Origin: Halobacteriales archaeon SW_5_68_122
GTDB lineage: Archaea > Halobacteriota > Halobacteria > Halobacteriales > Haloarculaceae
NCBI GenBank assembly: GCA_003022815.1
Contig: PXSL01000051.1
Coordinates: forward strand, 1 to 12,093
Direction of reading: 5' to 3'
Length of the DNA: 12,093 nt
The notes under the pieces are model-generated. The model was not told where the DNA came from and ran no database searches. It saw only the letters and a list, made by a program, of their open reading frames with translations. This document shows, piece after piece, positions 1 through 6,470 of this stretch. Position 1 is the stretch's first letter, and the number at the start of each line of letters is the position of its first letter. A program made the position numbers and the translations under genes.

Positions 1-414
1 GTCCTCGAAGTCGGACAGTTCGATCACGGTCGTCGATGGGTCGTCGGACTTCCGGCGAAGGTCGGCCAGGTGCGCGTGGCCGTCCTCGTTCAGGGAGATA
101 CCCGCCGGACTGAACCCGCCGAAGTGGGGCGGCGAACGAAACGAGTATCGGACCGACGAGATTCGGATGCCCGATCGCTGGCTGGTGGCACGGATCTGGA
201 TCGGATAGTGGCGCCGGGCGTCGTCATTCTGGAAATGATACTGGAACACCACGCCCAGAACGTCGCCGTCGCCGTCCGAGAAGAGGAGGTCCGTGCCGTG
301 TCTGTCCTTTTGTTCGCTCACGGTTAGTGCGGTCTCGCTACCGAGTGCCGTACAACCCGCGAGACCGACGGCGGTGCCTCCGGCGAGGGCCCCGAGATAC
401 TTGCGCCGGTCCAT
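1..414 (-). CDS. Putative secreted lipoprotein, 3' end outside the window
   Basis: Translating the minus strand from the ATG at 414 gives 138 open codons that run off the window edge. The N-terminus (MDRRKYLGALAGG...) has twin arginines at residues 3-4 (RRKYL), a short hydrophobic stretch and a lipobox LAGC with Cys21. In haloarchaea this combination marks a Tat-exported lipoprotein anchored on the outer face of the membrane. The mature part is polar, rich in Asp, Arg and Ser, and has no family I recognise; haloarchaeal genomes contain many such orphan lipoproteins. An AT-rich promoter-like region precedes the start. GC here (about 58% in 181-240) is a little below that of most of the window. 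The signal peptide call is firm; the function is unknown. Confidence 0.8.
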   Translation of the reverse strand, partial: MDRRKYLGALAGGTAVGLAGCTALGSETALTVSEQKDRHGTDLLFSDGDGDVLGVVFQYHFQNDDARRHYPIQIRATSQRSGIRISSVRYSFRSPPHFGGFSPAGISLNEDGHAHLADLRRKSDDPSTTVIELSDFED

Positions 415-431
415 ACCTCTCTTTATCGTAT

Positions 432-443
432 TTCTTATATTTA
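432..443 (-). promoter_or_regulatory. TATA-like promoter of the lipoprotein gene
   Basis: On the minus strand the AT-rich run TAAATATAAG is centred about 24 bases before the ATG at 414, the usual spacing for a haloarchaeal transcript with little or no leader. It is the most AT-rich spot in this intergenic region. Confidence 0.5.
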
Positions 444-541
444 GCTCTGTCTAATTTGGGGAATACAACGGCGAATCGGTCGGGAATCGTCCGAAGACTG
501 CAACACGGCGACGCTCGTATTAACGGGTGCGAACCCCGTTT

Positions 542-557
542 TGGAATCCGGATTCCA
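542..557. repeat. Perfect 16-bp palindrome TGGAATCCGGATTCCA
   Basis: Both 8-base arms match without a mismatch. It lies between the end of the XRE-type regulator gene (603) and the promoter of the lipoprotein gene, about 100 bases upstream of that promoter. It could be an operator or a 3'-end hairpin of the regulator transcript. No T-run follows on the minus strand, so an intrinsic terminator is not obvious. Confidence 0.6.
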
Positions 558-602
558 GACGAGACGATACAGGGCTAGTCTGGTGGGCGAACCCTCCAGC
601 GC

Positions 603-1307
603 TCACGGGAACTCCCGGAGCGCCTCCAGCAGTTCCTCCAGCGGCAGCGTCGTCGTCGCCAGCGAGACGCCGTCGGCCCGCGCCAGCGCCGGCGCGTGCT
701 CCCAGAGGGCCTCCGTTTCGATGCCGTGCAGCACGACTGCCGACGGCGTCGGCGTGACGACCCGGAGCGCCACCAGCGGCGACTCCCCGCGGGTGACGTT
801 CGTGAACACGAGCGCCCGATTGGTCGACTGGCCGTACAGCCGGTAGAACTCCTCGCTGGAGAGCCGCTTGATTGCCTCGACGCTGTTGATGACGGTGTGG
901 CCGGCGATGGACTCGGCGGTGCCGGCGACCACCGTCTCGGCGTCGACCGCGCGGTGGAACCGCCGCAGCGGGGCCGTCGCCGCGTACTCCCGGAGGTCGT
1001 AAACGACGTCCTGGTCGAAGCCGGCCGACAGCACCCGGGCGTGCTGTCGGACCCGGTCGCCGCCGCGGCGCTCGTCGATTGACAGCAGTCCCTCGACGAC
1101 CCGGCTGACCACCTGGACGCCCGGGTTCTCGCGGCGCCCGCTCTCGTAGTCGGAGACCACCGACGCCGAGACGTCGAGTTCGTCGGCCAGGTCGGTCTGT
1201 GTAATGTCGAACTCCTCGCGCCACTTCCGGAGCGTCGCGCCCGGGTCCTCCGACAGCGCCACCTCGCCGGCGATGCGCTCGGCCAACTCCGCGCGTGGGT
1301 CGCGCAT
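603..1307 (-). CDS. XRE-type helix-turn-helix transcriptional regulator
   Basis: 234 residues. An N-terminal Cro/cI-type helix-turn-helix spans about residues 25-75, with the core ITQTDLADELDVSASVVSDY (35-54) followed by ESGRR. The remaining ~150 residues form a mixed alpha/beta domain without a catalytic motif I can name (e.g. the stretch around STNRALVFTNVTRG). The architecture matches archaeal predicted regulators of the COG1709 kind; that family name is from memory. The start at 1307 is supported by a TATA-like box (CTTATG on the minus strand) 24-29 bases upstream. It is divergent from the DUF457/GNAT operon with a 101-bp shared promoter region, so it may control that operon, itself, or both; that is inference. 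Its ligand and target are unknown. Confidence 0.88.
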   Translation of the reverse strand: MRDPRAELAERIAGEVALSEDPGATLRKWREEFDITQTDLADELDVSASVVSDYESGRRENPGVQVVSRVVEGLLSIDERRGGDRVRQHARVLSAGFDQDVVYDLREYAATAPLRRFHRAVDAETVVAGTAESIAGHTVINSVEAIKRLSSEEFYRLYGQSTNRALVFTNVTRGESPLVALRVVTPTPSAVVLHGIETEALWEHAPALARADGVSLATTTLPLEELLEALREFP

Positions 1308-1330
1308 ACCTTCCGATGGACGGCCGCCGA

Positions 1331-1386
1331 CATAAGCCCACCCTCGCGGCCGCTCGTCGGACCGCGGGCGCCAGCGAACTTATACC
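1331..1386. promoter_or_regulatory. Divergent promoter pair between the XRE regulator and the DUF457 operon
   Basis: Two TATA-like boxes face away from each other. On the minus strand CTTATG (1331-1336) lies 24-29 bases before the regulator start at 1307. On the plus strand CTTATACC (1379-1386) lies 23-30 bases before the ATG at 1409. Both spacings predict leaderless transcripts. The boxes are under 50 bases apart, so a regulator bound between them could affect both genes. Confidence 0.6.
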
Positions 1387-1408
1387 CCCGCACGCCCACG
1401 GTTCGGCA

Positions 1409-2053
1409 ATGCCCCCGACCCTCGTGACCGTCGCCGTCGGCGTCCTGCTGGGGGTCGCACTGCTCGGGGAGGCCTTCGACCGGCGGTCGATGGCGGTCGT
1501 GGCGCTGGCTGCCGCCGTGCCCGATTTCGACGCCGTGCTCAGCCTCTGGATCCGCGGCGCGACGAACGCCGCGCTGCACACGTTCTTCATCCCGCTTTCG
1601 GCCGCCGTTGCCCTCTATCTCGACACCCGCCGCGAGGCGTCGTGGCTGCGCGAGCAGTACGGCTGGTACGGGGTCCGGGTGGCGTGGGTCGCCGTCGCCG
1701 TCTACGCCGTCGCCGGCGTGTCGATGGACCTGTTCAATATCGAGAGCGCGGCCGTCCTCTACCCCGTCTCGAACCGGTACTTCTCTATCGTCGGCAAACT
1801 CGTCCTCTCGACCCAGGAGGGGGTCGTCCAGAGCTACGTCGAGTTCGGCGACGGCTGGCTGTCGGCCGGCACCTACGGCACCACGGAGAGCCGCCACATC
1901 TCGACGTGGGTGAACCCGACGCCGGGGACGGACAACCCGCCCGGCGCCGAGCGGGTCGTCCGCGTCGTCGACTCCGGGTGGCAGCTGGTCGTCGTCGGGA
2001 CCGCCGCCGCGACGCTTGCGGCGCGAACCGTCATCGAACGGAGGGCTGTCTGA
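1409..2053 (+). CDS. DUF457/YdjM-like membrane protein, putative metal-ligand positions degenerate
   Basis: 214 residues with several hydrophobic segments (about 3-20, 28-48, 60-70, 90-108 and a C-terminal helix). It resembles the DUF457 family, usually annotated as membrane-bound metal-dependent hydrolase (E. coli YdjM); no activity is firmly established for the family. It aligns without gaps over 110 residues to the next gene (shared DRR, LYxDTxREASWL-type, YGVRxAWV, LYPV and SxxGxVQxxVE segments), so the two are tandem paralogues. This copy keeps Asp41, His57 and Asp107 but has Thr7, Tyr99, Gly103 and Asn110 where its partner has His. An upstream in-frame start at 1295 exists; I chose 1409 because the TATA box sits 23-30 bases before it and homology begins there. 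Confidence 0.8.
   Translation: MPPTLVTVAVGVLLGVALLGEAFDRRSMAVVALAAAVPDFDAVLSLWIRGATNAALHTFFIPLSAAVALYLDTRREASWLREQYGWYGVRVAWVAVAVYAVAGVSMDLFNIESAAVLYPVSNRYFSIVGKLVLSTQEGVVQSYVEFGDGWLSAGTYGTTESRHISTWVNPTPGTDNPPGAERVVRVVDSGWQLVVVGTAAATLAARTVIERRAV
2040..2045 (+). promoter_or_regulatory. Shine-Dalgarno site GGAGGG for the second DUF457 gene
   Basis: GGAGGG ends seven bases before the ATG at 2053. The first gene of this operon looks leaderless while the inner genes carry Shine-Dalgarno sites, the common haloarchaeal pattern. It fixes the start at 2053 within a much longer open frame. Confidence 0.65.
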
Positions 2054-2730
2054 TGCCCTCCTCGGTCGTCCACGCCGGGTTCGCGTTTCTCGTCGCCGCC
2101 GGCCTTCTCGGGAGTTACTACGACCGCCGGGCGCTGGTGTTCCTGGTCGCGGTGCTGCTGTTCCCGGAGGCCGACACCATTGCGGGATTCGTCCTCGAGG
2201 GCGCCCACCGGTCGCTGCTGCACAATCTGCTGTTGCCGGCCGTCGCGGGCGCCGCCCTCTACTGGGACACGACCCGCGAGGACTCGTGGCTCGGGGGCCG
2301 GGGCGGCAACTACGGCGTCCGGCTTGCGTGGGTCGGGCTGTTCGTCCACGTTTTCGCCCACGTCGCGCTGGACTGGTACCACCTCGATGGAATCAACCTC
2401 CTCTACCCGGCCGTCGACCGGTTCTTCGAGCTGAGTGGCGAGGCGTACCTCTCGTCGGCCGAGGGGTTCGTCCAGACGTTCGTCGAGGTGGCCACCGACC
2501 CCGAGACGGGAACGACATCGGTCGACGCCGGCCAGGGCGGCACCACGCAGAACACCCACGTCCCAAACCCGGCTCAGCCGTCCTCGGGGTCGGAACCGGG
2601 CGGCGCCACCGGACCGGTCGACCGCCGGGCCCCCATCGCGGTCCGGGGATGGCAGTTGTACCTCGTTCTGGTCGGCTTGTTCACGCTCGTCGCACGGAAA
2701 CTGCAGTCGACCCCGGAGGAACGTCCGTGA
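2053..2730 (+). CDS. DUF457/YdjM-like putative membrane-bound metal-dependent hydrolase
   Basis: 225 residues. The start overlaps the preceding stop by one base (TGATG), showing translational coupling. The family-typical polar residues inside membrane segments are present: His7 near the N-terminus, Asp41 in PEADT, His57 in LLHNLLLP, His99, His103 and Asp107 in FAHVALDWYH, and His110. These could form a metal site at the membrane; this is family-based inference. A Gly/Thr/Pro/Ser-rich stretch at about residues 150-200 is probably an extracytoplasmic or flexible loop before the last hydrophobic helix (LYLVLVGLFTLVA). It is the tandem paralogue of the gene before it and retains the His residues which that copy lacks, so it is the likelier active member. 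Substrate unknown. Confidence 0.83.
   Translation: MPSSVVHAGFAFLVAAGLLGSYYDRRALVFLVAVLLFPEADTIAGFVLEGAHRSLLHNLLLPAVAGAALYWDTTREDSWLGGRGGNYGVRLAWVGLFVHVFAHVALDWYHLDGINLLYPAVDRFFELSGEAYLSSAEGFVQTFVEVATDPETGTTSVDAGQGGTTQNTHVPNPAQPSSGSEPGGATGPVDRRAPIAVRGWQLYLVLVGLFTLVARKLQSTPEERP
2715..2720 (+). promoter_or_regulatory. Shine-Dalgarno site GGAGGA for the GNAT gene
   Basis: GGAGGA lies six bases before the GTG at 2727 inside the end of the preceding gene. It decides the start in an open frame that extends hundreds of bases further upstream. Confidence 0.7.
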
Positions 2731-3221
2731 CCCTCCGCCCTTACGACCCGACGGCCGACCGCGAGGACCTGTGGGCCCTGAAGTCGGCCTTCGAGCGGGA
2801 CCTCGGCGCGACGGGCGGCGACGAGAAGGCGACGACCTACGAGGGGAAACTGACCGACGCCTACCGGGAGCGGTGGCTGGCGTGGGTCGACCGCTGTGTG
2901 GCCGACGACCCCCGGTGTGTGACCGTCGCGGAGGCCGACGGCGGGCTGACGGGCTACGTGTTCGTCCTGCCCGAACGACTGGCGCTCGTCTGGGACGCCG
3001 CGGTGGTGAACGAACTGTACGTCGGCCCCGAACAACGCGGGACCGGCGTCGCCGACGACCTGCTGGCGGCCGCGACCGAACTCGCCCGCGAGCAGGACCT
3101 GCCGCTGGACCGCCTACTCTTGGACGTCGACCCCGGAAACGAGCGGGCCTACGCCTTCTACGAGCGGCACGGCTTCGAGCCGTGGGGCGAAATCGTCGCC
3201 CGGCCGCTACGAGAGGACTGA
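2727..3221 (+). CDS. GNAT-family N-acetyltransferase
   Basis: 164 residues from a GTG start that shares four bases with the preceding stop (GTGA) and has a good Shine-Dalgarno site. GNAT enzymes transfer an acetyl group from acetyl-CoA to an amine. The acetyl-CoA pyrophosphate loop is visible at residues 94-113 (VNELYVGPEQRGTGVADDLL, with Q103-R104-G105-T106-G107), and the C-terminal motif B at 138-152 (NERAYAFYERHGFEP). These two motifs make the family certain; the acceptor cannot be read from sequence. It is the last gene of the operon with the two DUF457 proteins, but no functional link between them is known to me. Its last 15 bases overlap the end of the convergent membrane-protein gene. 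Confidence 0.9.
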   Translation: MTLRPYDPTADREDLWALKSAFERDLGATGGDEKATTYEGKLTDAYRERWLAWVDRCVADDPRCVTVAEADGGLTGYVFVLPERLALVWDAAVVNELYVGPEQRGTGVADDLLAAATELAREQDLPLDRLLLDVDPGNERAYAFYERHGFEPWGEIVARPLRED

Positions 3222-3788
3222 CCGCTCGTCGGTCGTCGCGGCGGCGACAGCACCGCCGGCCGCGCCGAAGACGACCGGATACAGCAGGCCCGCGAGAACG
3301 ATAGCCGGCAGTAGCGCCGGCGCTCTGGAGGCATCCCCGACGGTCACCTCGAAGAGGAAGGCGCCGCCGACCGACAGCACGAGGTAACCGGGTAGCACCA
3401 GCGCGCCGGTGACGGCGCCCTCCGCCGTGTCGGCGACGTCGCGGTACCGACAGACAGCGAGGCCGGCCCCGAACAGCAGTAGCGGCGGGAGGACGTACAG
3501 CAGGACGGTGAAGCCATCCTCGCCGCCGACGAAGTTCCGTGGCGGGGAGAACGGCGAGACGTTGACGTACCTGACGTTGACGAAGTGGATGTTGTAGAAC
3601 ACCCACCCGACGAGTTCGTACGTCGCCGACTCGCCTTCGGCGAACTCGATGAACGCGTTCAGTGCCGAGTCGTCGAGTTCGGTCGCGGTCAGCAAGTACG
3701 TGAGGACGTACCCGAGCACCCACGTGAGCACCCCGGCGAGGGCGCCGGCGACGTACGGCCTGTCGTCGTTCGGCTGACCCACCGACAT
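3207..3788 (-). CDS. Haloarchaeal multi-pass membrane protein of unknown function
   Basis: 193 residues. Hydrophobic segments at about 12-34, 93-113, 124-148 and 157-182 suggest four or five membrane helices. Between the first and second lies a polar, aromatic stretch (about 38-92, including YNIHFVNVRYVNVSPFSPP) that is probably exposed. I recognise no catalytic motif and no named family. It starts right beside a 15-bp palindrome and ends convergently, overlapping the GNAT gene by 15 bases. Coding is supported by full-length openness, GC-rich third positions and coherent hydrophobicity. No operon partner is evident, since the TatD-family gene upstream ends 45 bases before it. Confidence 0.72.
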   Translation of the reverse strand: MSVGQPNDDRPYVAGALAGVLTWVLGYVLTYLLTATELDDSALNAFIEFAEGESATYELVGWVFYNIHFVNVRYVNVSPFSPPRNFVGGEDGFTVLLYVLPPLLLFGAGLAVCRYRDVADTAEGAVTGALVLPGYLVLSVGGAFLFEVTVGDASRAPALLPAIVLAGLLYPVVFGAAGGAVAAATTDERSVLS

Positions 3789-3803
3789 ATCGGTCGGACC
3801 GAT
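3789..3803. promoter_or_regulatory. 15-bp palindrome abutting the start of the membrane-protein gene
   Basis: ATCGGTC-G-GACCGAT has two perfect 7-base arms around a central base and touches the start codon at 3786-3788. A possible TATA-like CATAAG on the minus strand lies further upstream, so this palindrome would cover the transcription start or a short leader. It may be an operator; no regulator can be named. Confidence 0.4.
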
Positions 3804-3833
3804 GACCGGGCCTGCGAAAGTCCTTATGGCCCG

Positions 3834-4661
3834 TTAGTCGAGCGTCGCCTCGGTGTCGACGCCGTAGACCCGGGCGGGCGTCTCGACGTGGGCACGGTAC
3901 AGCGCCGGTTCGTGACCCTGCTCGGCGAGCCACTTCGTTCGCCGCGGCACGGTCCGCGGTCCGAAGACCGCGCCCGGCCGCTCGGGGTCGTCGATGAAGT
4001 CCGTCTCGATGAAGAATGGCCAGTCGCCGCCGCAGGCCCGCTGGAGTTCGTCCTTGTCGCAGATAACGCTCGGTATCGGCCCCTTGACGCGGCCGTCCGC
4101 GTAGTGTTTGACCACCCGCTCGCGCGGCAGGCCCGCGTCCTCGGCCCACTCGGCGACCTGCCGGAAGTCCTCGCCGCCCTCGGTGTGCAGCTGGACGGCA
4201 CAGCCGACCTCGGCGCCGCGCTCGAAGGCGTGGCGCATCACCTCGTTGGAGGCCGCCCAGGTCGCCTCGTCAACGTCGTAGTGTGGCCGGCCGGACTTGA
4301 TTGCCAGCGCCGGCCCGTCGGCGACGAACTCGGCGGCCGCGTCGAGGCCGATTTTCATCAGGTCGGCGGCCTCGTCGGGGTCGTACCCCCGGTCGAGGAA
4401 CCGCGAAATCAGCCCGGGGTGGACGCCCAGGACCGGCCAGGCGCGGCCCGAAAGGAGGTCGTTGGCCTCGCGGGTCACCTCGACAGTTATCTCGAAGCCC
4501 TCCCGGAAGCCGTCGGCGCCGTCGACCTCGCCGACGAGGCTCCAGGATGGTTTGTTCAGGACGTTCAGGTGGGTGCCGCCGGCGTCGGCGAACTCCGCGG
4601 CGGCCTCGGCGCCGCGCCCGTTGACCGGGTCCAGGTGGAGGTGGTTGTCGACGGAAGGGGG
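3834..4661 (-). CDS. TatD-family (COG1099-like) metal-dependent hydrolase, without a recognisable start codon
   Basis: The open frame encodes about 275 residues similar to archaeal TIM-barrel hydrolases of the amidohydrolase/TatD group. Visible motifs are DNHLHLDP with the HxH metal pair (HLH codons at 4635-4643), VLGVHPGLISRFLDRGYDP, LAIKSGRPHYDV, AVQLHTEG, FFIETDFIDDPERPGA and a C-terminal HVETPARVYGVDTEATLD. The frame begins straight after the exchanger's TGA (4662-4664) and contains no ATG, GTG or TTG before the HxH motif. The first GTG is at 4478 and would give 214 residues without the metal-binding HxH. Family members as I recall them have about eight residues before DNHLHLDP. Alternatives are an indel in the C5 tract at 4657-4661, a non-canonical start, or a gene inactive at its 5' end. 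It would be co-transcribed with the exchanger. Confidence 0.75.
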   Translation of the reverse strand, partial: PPSVDNHLHLDPVNGRGAEAAAEFADAGGTHLNVLNKPSWSLVGEVDGADGFREGFEITVEVTREANDLLSGRAWPVLGVHPGLISRFLDRGYDPDEAADLMKIGLDAAAEFVADGPALAIKSGRPHYDVDEATWAASNEVMRHAFERGAEVGCAVQLHTEGGEDFRQVAEWAEDAGLPRERVVKHYADGRVKGPIPSVICDKDELQRACGGDWPFFIETDFIDDPERPGAVFGPRTVPRRTKWLAEQGHEPALYRAHVETPARVYGVDTEATLD

Positions 4662-5708
4662 TCAGGTCCCGACCAGAAGGTTGAGGGCGCCGACCGTCTC
4701 GCCGACGACCCACCCGACGAAGACGAAATATGCGACCACGAGACCGTACGATTCGGCGTCCGTCAGCACGAGGTCGGTCCGGAGGAGGGCGAAGAGGAGC
4801 ACCGTCGCAACGGTCAGGACGCCCATCATCGGCGCCGCGACGGCGAAGGCAACGGGCGCGCTGCCCGCGATGAGCACGCCGACGGGGACGGCGACCAGCA
4901 GGTCGAAGGTGTTGCTGCCGAGGACGTTCCCGAGGCTGGTCGCGCCGCTGCCGTCGCGGGCGGCCCTGACACTGATGAGCGCGTCGGGGAAACTCGTCGC
5001 GGCCGCGAGGACGGTCACGCCGGCGAGGAACTCCGGAACGCCGAAGGTGGCGTTGAGGCCCTCCAGTGCCCCGACGAGCGACTCCACCGCAACGAGGATG
5101 AGCGCCAGCCCGGCGGCCAGTTTCGCCCACTCGCGGCGCAGGTCGACGCCCGTCCCATTGTGGTCGCTCTCGTGGTCGCCGACGTCCTGCCACTGGATGA
5201 ACAGATAGAGGCCGTACAGCCCCAGCGGAATCAGCGCCAGCGGGCGGGTCACGCGGCCGGCGAGGGCGCCGCCGCCGACCGGGTAGTAGATGACCGCCAG
5301 CGCGAAGGTGATGACGAGCACCGACACCGCGAGCATGTAGAACTGCGCCTCCTTGTACACGACCGTCCGGCTCACGTCCAGCGGGTCGTCGGTCACGATG
5401 CCGGAGACGGCCGGGATAACGAGCACGTTGAACACGGCCGACCCGACGATGGCACCCACGCCCATACCGAAGGAGCCGGACAGCGCGGTGACGACGACGC
5501 TAGCCAACTCGGGAAAGCTGGAGCCGACGGCGACGACGACCGAGCCCTGTACGACGGCGGGCAGCCCGTAGTACGCCGAGAGTTCCTCGGCGGCGCGCTC
5601 GAGGTACCCGCTGCCGACCCAGATTAGCCCGGTGGCGACGACGATGGCGGCCACCTGGACCGGTGTTGCGTCGGGAAGCAACCCGCCGAGGATCATGTCG
5701 AGGGGCAC
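4662..5708 (-). CDS. CaCA-family sodium/calcium exchanger-type membrane antiporter
   Basis: 348 residues, about ten membrane helices in two inverted halves joined by a polar loop (about 172-195, WQDVGDHESDHNGTGVD). The alpha-1 repeat has VAVGSSFPELAS (Glu67) and GSAVFN (89-94). The alpha-2 repeat has AAATSFPDALIS (Asp242) and GSNTFDLL (264-271). These repeats define the Ca2+:cation antiporter superfamily, which exchanges Ca2+ for Na+ (or K+/H+) across the membrane. Asp242 replaces the usual Glu of alpha-2, as in K+-dependent exchangers, so the ion preference may differ from the classical NCX type; that is inference. GTG at 5708 is the longest plausible start; ATG at 5696 (344 residues) is equally possible, with GTTAAC (5721-5726) 25-30 bases upstream of it. 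The TatD-family frame follows with no gap. Confidence 0.9.
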   Translation of the reverse strand: MPLDMILGGLLPDATPVQVAAIVVATGLIWVGSGYLERAAEELSAYYGLPAVVQGSVVVAVGSSFPELASVVVTALSGSFGMGVGAIVGSAVFNVLVIPAVSGIVTDDPLDVSRTVVYKEAQFYMLAVSVLVITFALAVIYYPVGGGALAGRVTRPLALIPLGLYGLYLFIQWQDVGDHESDHNGTGVDLRREWAKLAAGLALILVAVESLVGALEGLNATFGVPEFLAGVTVLAAATSFPDALISVRAARDGSGATSLGNVLGSNTFDLLVAVPVGVLIAGSAPVAFAVAAPMMGVLTVATVLLFALLRTDLVLTDAESYGLVVAYFVFVGWVVGETVGALNLLVGT

Positions 5709-5836
5709 CGCCGCCGGCGTGTTAACGTTTGATGACCCGCGATCGGCAGCGTTCAGTTACGAGAGCTGGCCGGTCGGCCGGCGTCGGGGGGGAACTCGAA
5801 CGGGGCCGACCGCTCGCGGGCTGTGCCTCGCTGTCT
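5709..5836. other. Gene-free stretch upstream of the exchanger
   Basis: This part of the 272-bp gap between the NYN gene and the exchanger holds only a likely exchanger promoter (GTTAAC at 5721-5726 on the minus strand) and short GC-rich inverted repeats around 5767-5780. The open frame across it on the minus strand has low-complexity composition and runs through the hairpins and repeat, so I do not call it a gene. Confidence 0.5.
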
Positions 5837-5857
5837 CCGGAAATCAGCGATTTCCGG
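5837..5857. repeat. Perfect hairpin, 9-bp stem and 3-base loop
   Basis: CCGGAAATC and GATTTCCGG pair completely around the loop AGC. It lies in non-coding DNA just downstream of the NYN gene (minus strand) and is immediately followed by a second hairpin. It may be a transcript-end structure or part of a repeat element. Confidence 0.75.
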
Positions 5858-5862
5858 GATGA

Positions 5863-5885
5863 CGAAAGACGCGCTGCGTCTTTCG
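5863..5885. repeat. Perfect hairpin, 10-bp stem and 3-base loop
   Basis: CGAAAGACGC and GCGTCTTTCG pair completely around the loop GCT. Five bases separate it from the previous hairpin, and the shared repeat-element sequence begins a few bases after it, so the three pieces look like one composite intergenic structure. Confidence 0.75.
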
Positions 5886-5888
5886 AAC

Positions 5889-5960
5889 CACGCGGTTGGA
5901 TGCCGTCCAGAATCTCATCATCCGGACAGGGCCGCTTTAGGTAGTTACAGCCGGCAGTAC
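5889..5960. mobile_element. Partial copy (right half) of the 110-bp TIR element
   Basis: This segment matches the right half of the element at 10876-10985: CGGTTG, then ATGCCGTCCAGAA, a diverged middle, then GTAGTTACAGCCGGCAGTA at 5941-5959. No matching left terminal repeat (ACTGCCG...GTAA) is found about 110 bases to the left, where the two hairpins lie instead. It is probably a truncated or recombined copy, unable to move by itself. Confidence 0.6.
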
Positions 5961-5980
5961 GAGTAAACACTACCACGCGC

Positions 5981-6421
5981 TTACTCCAGTGTTATCTCGT
6001 GGTGGGCGGCGTTCCGGAGGGCGTCCGACCGGCCGTGGAGGCCGGGCGCGACCGCGACCGTCCGGAGGCCGCGCTTTGCCGCCGCCTCCAGCACCGGCTT
6101 GAAGTCGGTGTCCCGGGAGACGACGATCAGCGTGTCGAAGTGGCCGGCGGTGCTGGACTCGACGGCGTCGACGGCGAGTTTCACGTCGACGTCGCCGCTG
6201 GTGGTCACCACCTCGAAGCCGCGGGCCTCGGCGGCCTGTATCAGCCCCGAACTGGCGTTCTCGTCGACGTAGACCCGGGCGACGGCGACGGCCCCCTCCT
6301 CTCGGGCGATGGCCCGCAGGTCGTCGAGGTCGACGTCGAACTCCGAGCGGAACACGTTTGGCCCGTCGACGAAGATACCGACCCGGGTGCCGCGGCCGCG
6401 GAGCCGGTCCAGCAGTCCCAT
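5981..6421 (-). CDS. NYN-domain (PIN-like, LabA/DUF88-type) protein, putative ribonuclease
   Basis: 146 residues, essentially a single NYN domain. Motifs in order: VGIFVDGPNVF (residues 14-24, Asp19 and Asn22), SGDVDVKLAVDAV (75-87, Asp77, Asp79, Asp85) and VVSRDTDFKPVLEAA (100-114, Asp104 and Asp106). These acidic residues form the metal site of the PIN/NYN nuclease fold, so RNA processing or decay is the likely role; no substrate is known. Length matches archaeal stand-alone family members. The ATG at 6421 is followed at once by family-like sequence (MGLLDRLRGRGTRVGIFVDG). The gene is divergent from gcvT with 79 bases between; its own TATA box is not clear. All putative catalytic acids are intact. 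Confidence 0.88.
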   Translation of the reverse strand: MGLLDRLRGRGTRVGIFVDGPNVFRSEFDVDLDDLRAIAREEGAVAVARVYVDENASSGLIQAAEARGFEVVTTSGDVDVKLAVDAVESSTAGHFDTLIVVSRDTDFKPVLEAAAKRGLRTVAVAPGLHGRSDALRNAAHHEITLE

Positions 6422-6470
6422 ACCCGGTTTCCGCGGCGCCCGGTCAAGTCGCTGACGGTCGGACGGAAAC

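Noticed and set aside
523..539. tRNA T-arm-like sequence (5-bp stem with the 7-base loop TGCGAAC)
   Set aside because: No matching acceptor, D-arm or anticodon arm is found on either side, and the loop differs from the TTC consensus.
3303..3314. AGCCGGCAGTAG, resembling the end of the TIR element
   Set aside because: It is short, lies inside a coding frame that encodes a hydrophobic helix, and has no partner repeat about 110 bases away.
1873..4149. 758-codon open frame on the minus strand
   Set aside because: It overlaps the DUF457, GNAT, membrane-protein and TatD genes, has Arg/Pro/Gly-rich low-complexity composition and no domain. It is a by-product of high GC.
3585..5627. 680-codon open frame on the plus strand
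   Set aside because: It is antisense to the TatD and exchanger genes, with repetitive Val/Asp/Gly/Arg composition typical of shadow frames in GC-rich DNA.
5722..5976. 84-codon minus-strand frame sharing the peptide pattern TAGCNY...LDGxQP with the 73-codon frame at 10840-11061
   Set aside because: The similarity comes from translating the TIR element in the same orientation, not from a protein family.
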